Assembly: GCA_949825065.1 (NCBI GenBank)
Contig: OX463845.1
Span: 27,708,615 to 27,772,614 of the forward strand
DNA: 64,000 bases
Direction: 5' to 3'
From: Odontocerum albicorne
Lineage: Eukaryota > Arthropoda > Insecta > Trichoptera > Odontoceridae
Below are positions 46,064 to 57,900 of this stretch, in pieces; the first letter of the stretch is position 1, and the number at the start of each line of letters is the position of its first letter. The position numbers were made by a program, and so were the translations under genes. The notes under the pieces are model-generated. The model saw only the letters and a program-made list of their open reading frames with translations, had not been told where the DNA came from and ran no database searches.

Positions 46064-46170
46064 TGTACTATAGAAAATAATATATCCTCCTTTAGAAATA
46101 TAGAAAATAATATATATAGAAAATAATATATCCATCCTTCCGTTATACTCCTATAGAAAATAATATATCG
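46064..46170. repeat. Four interspersed copies of TATAGAAAATAATATAT
   Basis: The 17-base unit recurs four times within about 107 bases, with irregular spacers. A local AT-rich satellite-like array. Confidence 0.8.
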
Positions 46171-46419
46171 TGATGGGCTAGTTGCCATATTACAATTTAT
46201 ATCAACAAATCTAATATATAAGTAACGGGGTGCTATCGGTAAGATGGATAGATTTTTTCTTTGAAGCAATGCAGATATGTTTTTCACGTGAGTGTTTTTA
46301 AAGAGACGTTGTCTGTATCATATTTCTGGATGATGTCATTCAGAGATAATACATAGTGACAACGTAAACTAATAGCAATAAAGATCAAATTTCTATGGTA
46401 TAAATTCTGTACCCTAGAG

Positions 46420-46598
46420 CAGTGCTTCCCAATCACTTTTATGTAACGGCCCCATAAATCTGAAGTAATTAATTCCCCCCCCCCCCCCCCAACCTAAAAA
46501 CTATACTCACATGAAACAATTTAATACTCACATGAATATTTGTAATATTTTCGCAACCCTCACGAGAAATCCCGCGGCCCCCAATTTGGGAAGCACTG
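46420..46598. mobile_element. Small hAT MITE
   Basis: 8-bp duplication CCCTAGAG at 46412-46419 and 46599-46606; ends CAGTGCTTCCCAATC / CAGTGCTTCCCAAATT. 179 bp, no coding capacity. It contains a run of C at about 46474-46490, which may be a slippage or assembly artefact. Confidence 0.85.
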
Positions 46599-46732
46599 CC
46601 CTAGAGGATAAACCACAGAAGTTACTTTGCACCCTAGCGGATAAACGTCATATGCGTCATACATTAATTGTATGATGCATCGTCGTTTATACTCTGGGGT
46701 AAAATGTGACTCCCGTGGTTCATCCTCTAGGG

Positions 46733-47423
46733 CAGTGCTCCGCAACCGGTGTGCCGTGAGCCGGATACAGGTGTGCCGCGGTCAAATTCAATGTATTTGA
46801 CATTTTACAATTTTTCATTATGTATTTAATCAATATTTTTATTCCATTAATACGGAACAATACGATTCGATTCAAAATCCTTTTGCAACCAATGCAATAA
46901 ATTCTACGCCTCTGCAAATTCGAGAGGAATTTACAGATTTAAATAATGACATGACTTTAAAACTTCACTTCTCCGAAGTTCCATTAGATGTTTTCTGGAT
47001 TTACGTTAAAAAAGAATATTCTCGCATTTCCGACAAAGCAATCTTAACACTACTCCCATTTTCGACGACATATTTATGTGAGCAAAGTTTTTCAACTCTT
47101 GTATTAATTAAAAATGATAAGCGGTCATGCTTAAAAGGTCTTGACCAAGAACTTCGGGTTGCGCTGTCAAAAATCGAGCCGAATATAAAACTTTTGTGTT
47201 CATTGAAACAAGCGCAGGTATTACTTTAATTAATTATTGTTTTATAATAATTATTAAGATTGCGTAAAAATAAATGTTATGGTTTTATGTATGTATACTT
47301 TTCAAATAAAAAACAAAAATTTATTGTAAAATTTGTGTATACCTATATATTTTAGCTTTTGGTGTGCCGCGGAATTCTAGGAAGAATTTTAGTGCGTAGG
47401 TGAGAAAAGGTTGCGGAGTACTG
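46733..47423 (+). mobile_element. hAT non-autonomous element, copy B
   Basis: 8-bp duplication CTCTAGGG at 46725-46732 and 47424-47431; ends CAGTGCTCCGCAACC / CAGTACTCCGCAACC. Inside, 46951-47229 encodes an uninterrupted hAT C-terminal piece: LHFSEVPLDVFWIYVKKEY, STTYLCEQSFSTLVLI and LRVALSKIEPNIKLLC. The Glu of CEQSFS is the third acidic catalytic residue. The rest of the transposase is gone. Sister copy at 33997-34690. Confidence 0.9.
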
Positions 47424-47559
47424 CTCTAGGGTACAGAATTGTTCTTGGAAAAAAATCATCGGGTAAAATGTCTTAAAAGGCTAAGTAAAAACATTGAATC
47501 CTTTTATTGTTTTGGGCACCATCGAGAAACGAAACCAAAGCCCCTGAACAGGAAGCCAA

Positions 47560-48330
47560 ATGTTCCATAGATGGGGTCAAGGGATTCGTCATCTTTCACC
47601 TTTTCGTGCACACACATCTTTCACCTTTTCTACATCCATACACATTCTCACGCAACTCCTACAATTTTTTTGGTATTTATTTTCCCTCTTTTAAAGTATC
47701 ATTCACTTGACCCAGCCATTTTTCCATGGTCTTCGTCTACCACACCTTTCATTCACATTTGAACTGATTTTTTTTTGTTCGTCTTTGTTTTCACAGCACT
47801 CTTCTTAATTTTACACATTCATCTCTTTACACTTAATTCCATATTCTATCATATAGTGGCGCCCCATGTATTCTTCTCAGTGCACGCATTTCTACTTTTA
47901 TTTATTCGGCTCCTTTAAGTCTTTTCCAATATCCATGTTCACTCCCATACATGAAAGCTAGTAATAAAATAATATTGTGAACCACAATCTCAGTAAATTT
48001 TGAGTCCGTACAGTTTCAAAATATGTTTTAGTGCCTCATTGACATTGTTTCATATTCTCGTATACTACCTAAACAGGAAAATTCCTTAATTTTCTCTAAT
48101 TTATCATTGTTCATCCATATTTTGTAATAACTTTTCCTTTCACACTTTTCTATCACCCCATTTTTGGATTTTACAACGTTAAATTTCAGACCCCAGTCTT
48201 CACATATTTTATTAAAGTTACTTGTCAAATTCTATAATTTATTCTCACTCTTCGTGGGTACTACTATGTCATTAGAATACAGCCATCTGCATACATTACC
48301 ATTCGACATTCGTATATCACCTATTAACTT
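47560..48330 (-). mobile_element. Non-LTR retrotransposon fragment
   Basis: On the minus strand, RWLYSNDIVVPTKSENKLQN, then ICEDWGLKFNVVKSKNGVIE, AFMYGSEHGYWKRL and MRALRRIHGA are typical of the part just after the reverse-transcriptase catalytic motif. The 3' tail towards 47600 has the CMDVEKVKDVC-type ending. Frameshifted and 5'-truncated. It lies upstream of E(z). Confidence 0.65.
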
Positions 48331-48927
48331 CAAATCTATGTAAATATCAAACAATCAGAGTAACATAAAACACCATAGCTTAGTAACATATAACACCATA
48401 TCATTTTTGCAATATTTAACCTATCAATATTTAACCTATCAGTCAGTTAACTCTAATACGTGCTCTAGTTTCGGCATATAGTAACTCAATATTACATATT
48501 AATTTACATTCAACGCCATATACATTAATTATTTTCACTATATCACAATCTGACTTGAGTCTTTTCACATTTCTTTTAGATTTATCTAATTCATATTTTC
48601 ATGGGATGTACATGGTCAATTTCATTAAAACCACTTTTATTCTTGGTTCTCCCTTTTTTTCAATCCTGGTTATTTATTGCTCTTTATAGTTGTATTAACT
48701 AATACGTATACCCCTTCCATTGATTTTCCGTTTTATTTGTAAGCATCTCTAGGTAATGTGTTTTATGACTATGGTTCCATGTGAATCCGTGTTTTCAGTT
48801 GACGTTTGTTTGCATTTGTCATATTTCGCGGCGTTTTTTGTTATGAGCGAATATATGTGAATTTCCACGAAAACAAGTGTTATGAAAGAAAACTCAAATA
48901 ATATAATAAGATTTTTTATAAGTAAAT

Positions 48928-51900
48928 ATGAATAATGCGTCGAAATCAAAAGTTTCAATCGAGTGGAAAAAACGCGTTAAATCTGAATATCTTAGGTTAC
49001 GTCAAATAAAGGTAAGTATATTTTAGATCAAGCATTAGTGAACTTGTTTTTGTTGTATAAACCGATCGTTTTCAAGTGGTTTAAGCACTTTTTTGCCTAT
49101 TATTCAACACAAACAGACCAACTTCTCCCATTTTATCTATGAATTTACACAGGATATAAAAATGAATTTAAGTCGACCGATTTCAGTCTAAGAAGATATC
49201 AATTTTGAAAAAAAAAATCAATGAGATTCAAAACATGATTACGTTGAATATGTTGCATACTAAAGAGTTAAATCAATGGATGGGGTATACGTATAAGTGA
49301 ATACACAGCATTTCATCTGTTAGTATAGTTGCCAAACATATAGTTGCCAAACGTAGCAAACCACTTAGGACAATTATAATGCTCACATGTTGGTTTCATA
49401 TTAGAGCATTCGGAGAAAGTAGTAATTACGCTATTCCAGCAAGAAACTCCTAGTTTATTTTTAGACTCCAACATTCCTTGATATTTTCCAAGACTAAAGA
49501 CTAAAATCTAGGAAGAGCTTCATGCCAATCACCGTAGGTCTGACAGTCTCGCCAGAAATAGAATGCGTCTTGGCTTGGAAAGCTGAACTAGCCAAGATAA
49601 TGCCCGACGAGTGGCGGAGGCCTGTAAAGTACCTCCCTCCTGGAGAAAATCTCTACTACTGAATGTGGAAGAGCCTGAACAGACTGCACAAAGGTGAGTC
49701 AGACCTGGGACAATATACTGATATGGGGGATCTTGGACAACCCTGCTTGTGCATGTGGCGAGTAAAACATCAACTTCCTCTTTATGTGCGATGCCTGCCC
49801 AATTGAATGTGGGTTTGGCGATATCCTACGGGCGAGTGACAGGGACGTTGCCTTTGTCTTGCATTGGGGAGACGTTCTTTAGTAAAGTTCAACCATTCTG
49901 ATATGATGAAGAGGAAGATCATAAGTTGAATTTGTTTTGTGATAAGTTAAAATAAATGTATGTTATTTTTTACAGAGATTTAAGAGAGCTGATGAAGTGA
50001 AAGTAGCATGGGCGAAAAATTTACGTTCAGTTAACTTATCGTTAGAAGGATTAAACAAATGTAATAGTTCTTCGAGAGGTGATTCTAATGAGAGGAGAGA
50101 AAAATGTGCCCCTCATTGGCCTACTTTAGGCCCTGATCCTCCACACAAAGATCACATGAAAAAGGCTGAAGTAGCACTTTCAGATGGTAGGCAGATGATG
50201 AGTATTTAATTTTTTTTTTGTAATATATCAGTATCAACCTATGTTACATATAATTTGAAATTTGACAATGTTATAAAAATATAATTTTGATTGAATAAAT
50301 CATCATTTCAGTATTTTTTTTATTAAGAATAATAAAATTTTGTTAAAAATTATGTAGGGATTAGTTTGTTCCATGAAATTATAAGCTCTGGGTTAACTTT
50401 TTTTTAGAAAAATTAATGAAAATTTTTTTGTTTGCATAAAAGTATTTTAAAATTATGTTTAAGGATCTACCCAAAGTGTTCTTGTACGTGTTATTTATGC
50501 TGTTGCCCCGATTCCAACCATGTACACGTGGGCACCGACACAGCAAAACTTCATGGTGGAAGATGAAACTGTACTTCACAATATTCCTTACATGGGTGAC
50601 GAGATATTGGATCAGGATGGAACATTCATTGAAGAATTAATCAAAAACTATGATGGAAAAGTGCACGGTAAGTGTTTCAACTGTCAACTTTCAATATTTA
50701 TTTTTTCTCAAAACTTTTCTTCATTTTGTCAATATTAGTTTGAAAATCTTGCAAATCATAATAGAAATTTATTAAAATAATGCACTGTATGACTTTTGAT
50801 TTATATATTTGAATAATTTGTTTCCTATATAATTTTTAGAATATTAGATGTATTGCCATTTTTATTTTTAAATTACCAACCCATTCACTACCAATAACAC
50901 CCATTGATGATGTTGGTAGAAAAATAAATGATAAATTATTAAGAAACACAGGTAGTAGGGCCCTTATGTCATGATGTGAAGGTCCTGACATTTTAACCCT
51001 TTACTGCATTAAGTTCCATATATGGCAGAATGATTATTTAAAAATATCATGTATAACGTATTTTTCGACTTTATTGTTTATCTAAACTCGAAGTTTTATA
51101 CTTAACTGTACATTTTTCCATTTCTTAGCCTTAATTAAAGTGAATATTTAGAAAGTTATTGATAGTTTTCCAAGTATGACAAAAATGTCATTCAGCTTAC
51201 AGGATTGAATAAAAATTTTAAGGTGAAATTTAAAGATGATAAACATTTGTGAATTTAAAGATTTAGAGAAAGCATATGATATAGGAGAAAGAAATTGTTG
51301 GAAATATTGAAAGATTATGGCATAAAAAATAAATGAATGTATACAATTGTCTCGTATGAAGATAGTAGTGCACGTGTTAGAGTAAATGAAAAACTCACTG
51401 AATGGTTTAAAATGACTAAATGCGTAAAGCATGGGTGTGTAACGTCACCCAGGTTGTTAAATTTGTATAAAGATTCACCTGTGCACGATTTAAAAGATGA
51501 TGGGAGAGGGCTAAGAATGAGTGAAATTGTATGTGAACTTCTGTATGCTGATGATATGGTTATGCTTGAAATGCTGAAAATTAAAGTGATTTAAGAGATA
51601 TGATAAGTAAGCTATATGAGAGATGCCAAGTTTAACAATTAATGTAACAAAATCAAAGGTTGTGGTTATAGAAAGAGATGTGGTAAAAAGTGTATGTGAT
51701 GTGTGGGTTAACTCATAGAAACTGGAGCAGGTTGATAAATTTTGTTGTCTGTGTAGTATGTTTAAGTGTGATGGGTGAGTTGAAAAGGACATTGAAAGAA
51801 GGGCATTTCATGTAATATGCAACTTCCCTGTATCAAAAGTAGCAAAAATGACAGTACATAATATTGTGTTGGCGCCCATCTTAATGTATGGAAGTGAAAC

Positions 51901-54900
51901 TTGAACTTGGCAGAAGGATAAGAGTAAGAAAAGACCTTTAAGATGGTTTGGACATGTGGAGAGGAATGAATGACTAAGTGAGTGTGCGAGCTAGAAGAGC
52001 AAAATGTGTGTGGAAGAGGTAGACTTGGTAAGTGGACAGATTTTGAGAAAAGGTCAAGTGAGAAGTATGAATAATAGAAGATTGTGCATAACTGTGAATG
52101 ATGTATGAATGTGGAGAAGGCAAAAGTTGTGTGTGGAAAAAATCCAAACCAAAAACAAATCTATGTGGTAAGAGGTTCAACGTTGGTACCCAAATTTTCA
52201 AAAAAAGGGTCCAATTTGTTTTTAACATCTTTCTGAAAAGTTTATCACATAAACCTGCCAGGTCACAAATCATCCCAGTGTGGATGGATTATTTATGTTA
52301 AATAAACATGCCAAATTGTGCCAGAAAAAATAAAATTATTACATTATAGTGATCATGTTTAACACAGAAATACTGCAATAGTATTGAAACAAAATTGGTT
52401 TATTTTAATTTTTCTAGGTGATAAGGAAGGTGGATTCATTGATGACCAACTTTTTATAGACTTGGTTCATGCTCTTGTCCCATATCAAACAAAAGATGAT
52501 ATTGCTGAAGAAAAAAATAGCAAACCAGAACCTTCAACTTCTAGAGAACTTAGACATTCCAAAGATGCATCTGAAAGCCATTCAAGTAAAGAGAAAAAGC
52601 CAGAAATTCAAGAAATTCCAAAATCAAACAACACTGAAAAGGATACATCAGTCGAACCTAACAAAAAATCAGATGACAAGCAGTTTCCAGTTTTCACCAT
52701 ATTTCAAGCAATTGGCTCACAATTTCCAGATAAAGGAACTGCTCAAGAATTGCGGGAAAAGTAGGTATCATTTTGATTTACAGTAGGAAATATAATATGC
52801 ATATTACATTGTGCATCAATACCCAACCAAGAGATTTATCAAGTGCTGAAAAGTTATTTAATACTTACATATATACCATTATGCGGTTTCTCTATTGGGG
52901 TAGGTAGAGAGGTTTGAGCGTCAGGATTTTCCTATCATGACACATCTTTCATATCTTTCACATCCATACATCTCATACAACTCCTACAATTTAATTTCCA
53001 TTTTTCAAAATAAAGTGAAATAAACAGTTAGCATCATCTTTGATATATTGGAGTGAAATGTGGACATGGTAAGACTCAAAAGGATCATAAATGCTGTAGA
53101 AATCAATTAGAATAATATATGATGTGACAATGTATGACAGAATATAGAATTAAGTGATTAGGGATGAATGTGTACTTAAGGTTGCTGTGTTGAGTAAGAC
53201 AAAAGAAGAGCACTCTGAGATGGGAACAAATGAATGAAGAAAGACGCACACAACAAATATACTATGTAAATGTGAGTTGAAGGAGTGGTAGAGGAAGACC
53301 AAAGAATGTATGGTTGGATCAAGTGAATGATGTTTTGAAAGAAGGAAAAATAATAGAAATCGTAGAAGGTGTATGGATGTGGAAGAAGCAAATTATGTAT
53401 GTCGAGATCGGAAAGTCTGGTGCTTTTTCTTGTCTGCCTACCCCAGCAAGGATACAGCATGATGGTTTGTATGTATGTAAATAAACAAAAAATTATTTAG
53501 TTATAATAATTTTTCTTATAAACTTTTATATCTTCCGAATATTCTTATTTCTTTTCCATTATTTTTCTTTTCTAATAAACAATCCTTTTTTTCCATTCCT
53601 CCAAGCAAGTGCATACCTTATCCAATGTACAGTAAAGTGCATAATATCACCTGAATCAGTAGCGGCTGGCTCATTAGTGCTCTCGTGTGTCGAACTACTA
53701 AATTTATATAACAATCAACACCTAAAGAAGTATAGCGAAAATGTATATTATCATAACAATATCTTTGAAAAATAAATATATTTATGTCGATATGGCTCAC
53801 TACAATATGCAACTCGATTTGTTAGAGCACATTTTTTGTATACATGTGTTTTGCATCTGGACCCAATCTGCGAGCATGTAGGAGGATGCCCGCTCTTCGT
53901 GCGCATTTGAAATCTTCCGAAAAATTTGACGATTTACTTGAAATTAAAAGAGAACAGAAAATCTTGAGACACCTATATTTGAATAGGGATTTCTAGGAAT
54001 TCCTAGTGATTGTAGTTCGTGCACGAAATATCCGAGTGATCTCGGAAACACCCGAATGACGCAATATGACAGTGCGCTGGGATAGTAATGCATCAATTTA
54101 AAGTTTTTTTTTTAAATATGACCACCGCAGAGAAGGGATGATTTGTTCCTAGCATTTAAACTGGGGCTTCTTTTTTAGTACATATATCTTTGCGAGTATA
54201 TGTCTCCAAATTAACAAACGTTTTTGCTTAGCTAATTAGGTACCGACTTTCTTCCTTTATTGTATTGTTTAGTTAACTTGTAAGAAATTCCGTTTTCGAT
54301 TTCAATTATATTTTTGCAGTTTCGTCACGTGGTTAAACGCTTTTCTAACTATCTATATAATATTACAAGCCATTTGCAAGATAAACATAACTATTTGGAT
54401 TATTTATTGTGTTTGTTTGCATAAATTTTTCCAAAAAATTCTGCCACACTGATATTTTATTCAAACAATTGCAATTTAAGAATTTAGATCCCGTTATAAT
54501 TCGTAACAATATCAGTGAGTTTGAAAAGTGTGCGTAACTCCACGGACAATTTTCTTGGGCCACCGACTAAACGAATAAAAACCTCGAAGTCAAGTTATTT
54601 GTAAAGAAGTCTGCGATACAATTTTGTGTGAAATGACACAACGTTTTGCATTCAGTAATCACCTAACTGCAGCAAAATTATTCTATAGCGAAAAATTTAC
54701 TGAGTATAGGTCAAAATTTCCCGAACATGATTTTATTTTGACGGTAAAAACATATGATTTTTTAAATAAAGTTCAATTCAAAGGTAAACTCAGTGCAATT
54801 TATGCTCGCGATGATTTTGCCAATGCTAAGGGCGCTTTGTCTATTTTACAACTTTTTTATAATACTGGTTTACTAGAAGATTTTTCTCAGATTGTAAAGT

Positions 54901-57900
54901 TACTTAAACTCGTATGCACTATTCCAATGACTTATGTTGAGAGTGAAAGATGTTTCTCTACGTTAAAAAGGATAAAATCATTTTTGAGAAATACAATGAG
55001 CCAGGACAGGACAGACTGAACGCTTTATCAATATTAAGCATCGAAAAAGAGCTAATTCAGTTTATACCTGATTTTAATAAGATTCATTGGGTCTTCGCTA
55101 AACAAAAAGAGTGGAGAATAGAACTTCTTTATAAATAGGTATATAATATATTTTTTTCTTTATATTATTTGGTATTTGGATACCTACTCTGGTGAACCCC
55201 CAATTATTTGGTCCACCGGCCGCCACGGACCTGAATATTATGTTGATTTTCATTGAGTCATTCAACAAACTAAGGTAGAATTTGATATATTATCACAATT
55301 CTAGAAACTGCTTTATTCCCCATTTTTTGTTTGAATTTGGGTTTTCTTTTAACTTATTACGTTTTATTATTTTTAGATACATCGAATTGACTTCTCGATC
55401 AGACCCTAATGCCTTGCCACCCGAATGCACCCCGAATATTGATGGTCCGCTGGCCGAGAATGTCTCCCGAGAGCAGACCATGCACTCTTTCCACACATTA
55501 TTTTGTCGCCGTTGCTTTAAATATGATTGTTTCTTACACAGTAAGTTTATTTTATTTATACCCAATTACTCCAGGGCACTTGATGTATACTCTGGTTTGT
55601 TGGACGGGATCGATTGTGTCATAGTGCCTTATCAGCGGCATTTATGTTCTAATGTTTAAAATTAGTCGTATAAAGTCTTTTGAAGTGTTATTATTCTGCG
55701 TGGTTTGGCTTATGATGTCAATGTTTCGAAAATGTTGCAATTTTCATCTTCAGGGCTTGTTTGTAGTCAATTTACTGCAACGTAAAACTACAAAGTTATC
55801 AAAACGTCAGCATCTTAAGCAAAACCACACAGTACAATACTCTGAAAAACCATATATCAGGTCTGTAAATATGAAACTGGAATTTTTTTATAGAAAATAC
55901 ACATTTATTGTATGAAAATGGTAAAAAATATTTTATTCCAAGTATTGTCCATTGCTAGCTACACATTTTTTCCATCTCTCTGGCAATTTGTGGATGCCAC
56001 GCTAAAAAAACACAGAGCATTGTCTTCCATCCATAGCGATTTGGCCTTGCAGTCGATGTCGTTGGTTTGCTTGGAGTTACCCATGATCTTTTACGCTTAG
56101 GATTCTCTAAATGTATCCATTTTTCATCGCCAGTCACAATTCGATGGAGAAATGATTTTCTTTTGTACCTGGCGAGCAGCATTTCGCAAGTGTTTTTCAG
56201 TTTTCCTGTTGTCTTTCATTCAGTTCATGTGGAACCCATTTTCCCATCTTCTGGATCTTTCCCATGGCTTTCAAACGTATGGAGACGGCTTCTCATGTCA
56301 CATTTAATTGATCCGCGAGTTGTTGTTGCGTTTGAGCGTCATCCTCATCCAACAATGCTTGCAAATCGGCGTCTTCAAACTTTCACGGTGGTCTTCCACG
56401 TTCTTCGTTTCTCACGTCAAAATCGCCACTTTTGAATTTTTTAAACCACTCAAAGCACTGTGATTTACCAAGAGCATGCTCACCGTAAGCTTTGACAAGC
56501 ATTCGATGCGATTCTGCAGCAGTTTTCTTCAAATGGTAACAGAAAATCAATGCTGTCCGCAAATCGTAGTTTTCAGGCACAAAAACAGACATGTTCAACG
56601 CTATGAAAACATGTAGTTGTATTAAACTTGTATTGTTGTGAGTTAAAAGTCTGACAAATGTAAACACAAGAAAAAGGTGCCAATGACGCGGTTTGACAGT
56701 CAGTACATTGACAACTAGCAAATTCCGGTTTTATATTTACAGACCTGGTACAACTGATATGAAGAACTGTGAAAGCCTCAAAACATTGTATGGTTAGAAT
56801 GCTATCTAAACAATCTGACATCAGGTTCAATTTTCGGCAGATCCTCATCACATCTGAATTTATGTTTTTTGTGGCTTATTGGCTGCTTTAATATGAATTG
56901 TAAGATGACAAATCTGTTGTTTTAAATGATTCAGTAGATTGAACCTGCCTATCATGGTTCTTGGATTTTTTTATTATGGGAATTTCATATTTGATCTTTG
57001 AAGACTTTGCTTGTTGAAGCGCAACAGCTTGCATACAATGAAGATATATATGTGCATCATTTTGTATATCAGATATTGTAATGTAAGGTCTAAGAGTGCA
57101 ATTTATAAATATAAATTTTTACATCAGATGATATATTAAAATATATACAAAGTATGCAAAAATTATTTAATTGTGAAATTTAATTGGTTTAGCCTTTTGA
57201 TGAATACTAAATCTTGGTCTGTCCAAAATAAATGTAAACAATGACTACAGACATACCTTGAGTTGTGATGCTTCGCATTTACTACACTTTTCAATGTCCT
57301 TAATTGAGATACTTCATAGTGGTGACGTCTGAGTGATATGAGACTTCTGCTCTATCCTACTACCCTCCTATTTCTCACAATTCTGCATTGTTTATTTTAG
57401 TTTAAATACATTATTTATGTAAGTTATGCCCTTACATGATGAGTTCAGTACAGTACATGCATAGATAAGTGAAACACGGCATTGCTTCGAGTTACAACTA
57501 TTTTTGAGTCATAACAGTAGTCTGCAATCTAATATTTGTATTTCAAAAGCCAATTTATCTTTGATAACAATTTTTAAATCTGAAGAATATGTGAACATTG
57601 TTTATATTAAATATAAAATATGAATATAGGTATATTGATTGCAACATACGAGGGTCATCCAGAAAGTAAGCTTACAACATTTATGCAGGATTGAAAAATG
57701 CTTGTATTTAATTGAAATTCACAGGATACTTCACAAATATATTAAACTATTTTTCAACGTAATCGCCGTCGAGATTGAGACATTTCTGTAGTTGGGGCAC
57801 CAGCTTTTGTATGTCAGTGTCATAGACCTCCGCCGCCAGCTCTTTTAACCACTTTTTTACAGCTTCTTCGACCTCCTGATTGTTGGAAAATTGTTGGGGT

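Larger units (their letters stand above)
46404..47440. repeat. Palindromic MITE split by two hAT insertions
   Basis: Without its two inserts this is an imperfect palindrome of roughly 150-160 bp. It starts AATTCTGTACCCTAGAGGAT (left) and ends with the complement ATCCTCTAGGGTACAGAATT (right). The arms 46599-46665 and 46666-46732 pair well (AACCAC, AGT, TAAACG blocks), and CATACATTAATTGTATG lies at the centre. It looks like a foldback element. It was interrupted near each end by a hAT. Confidence 0.75.

Noticed and set aside
46474..46490. Run of C as a structural motif
   Set aside because: A homopolymer inside a small hAT MITE; slippage or assembly error is the simpler explanation.
51004..51046. 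TTAACCCTTTACTGCATTAA as another piggyBac end
   Set aside because: It looks like a TTAA-CCC terminus, but no inverted partner was found, so it is left as a possible solo fragment.
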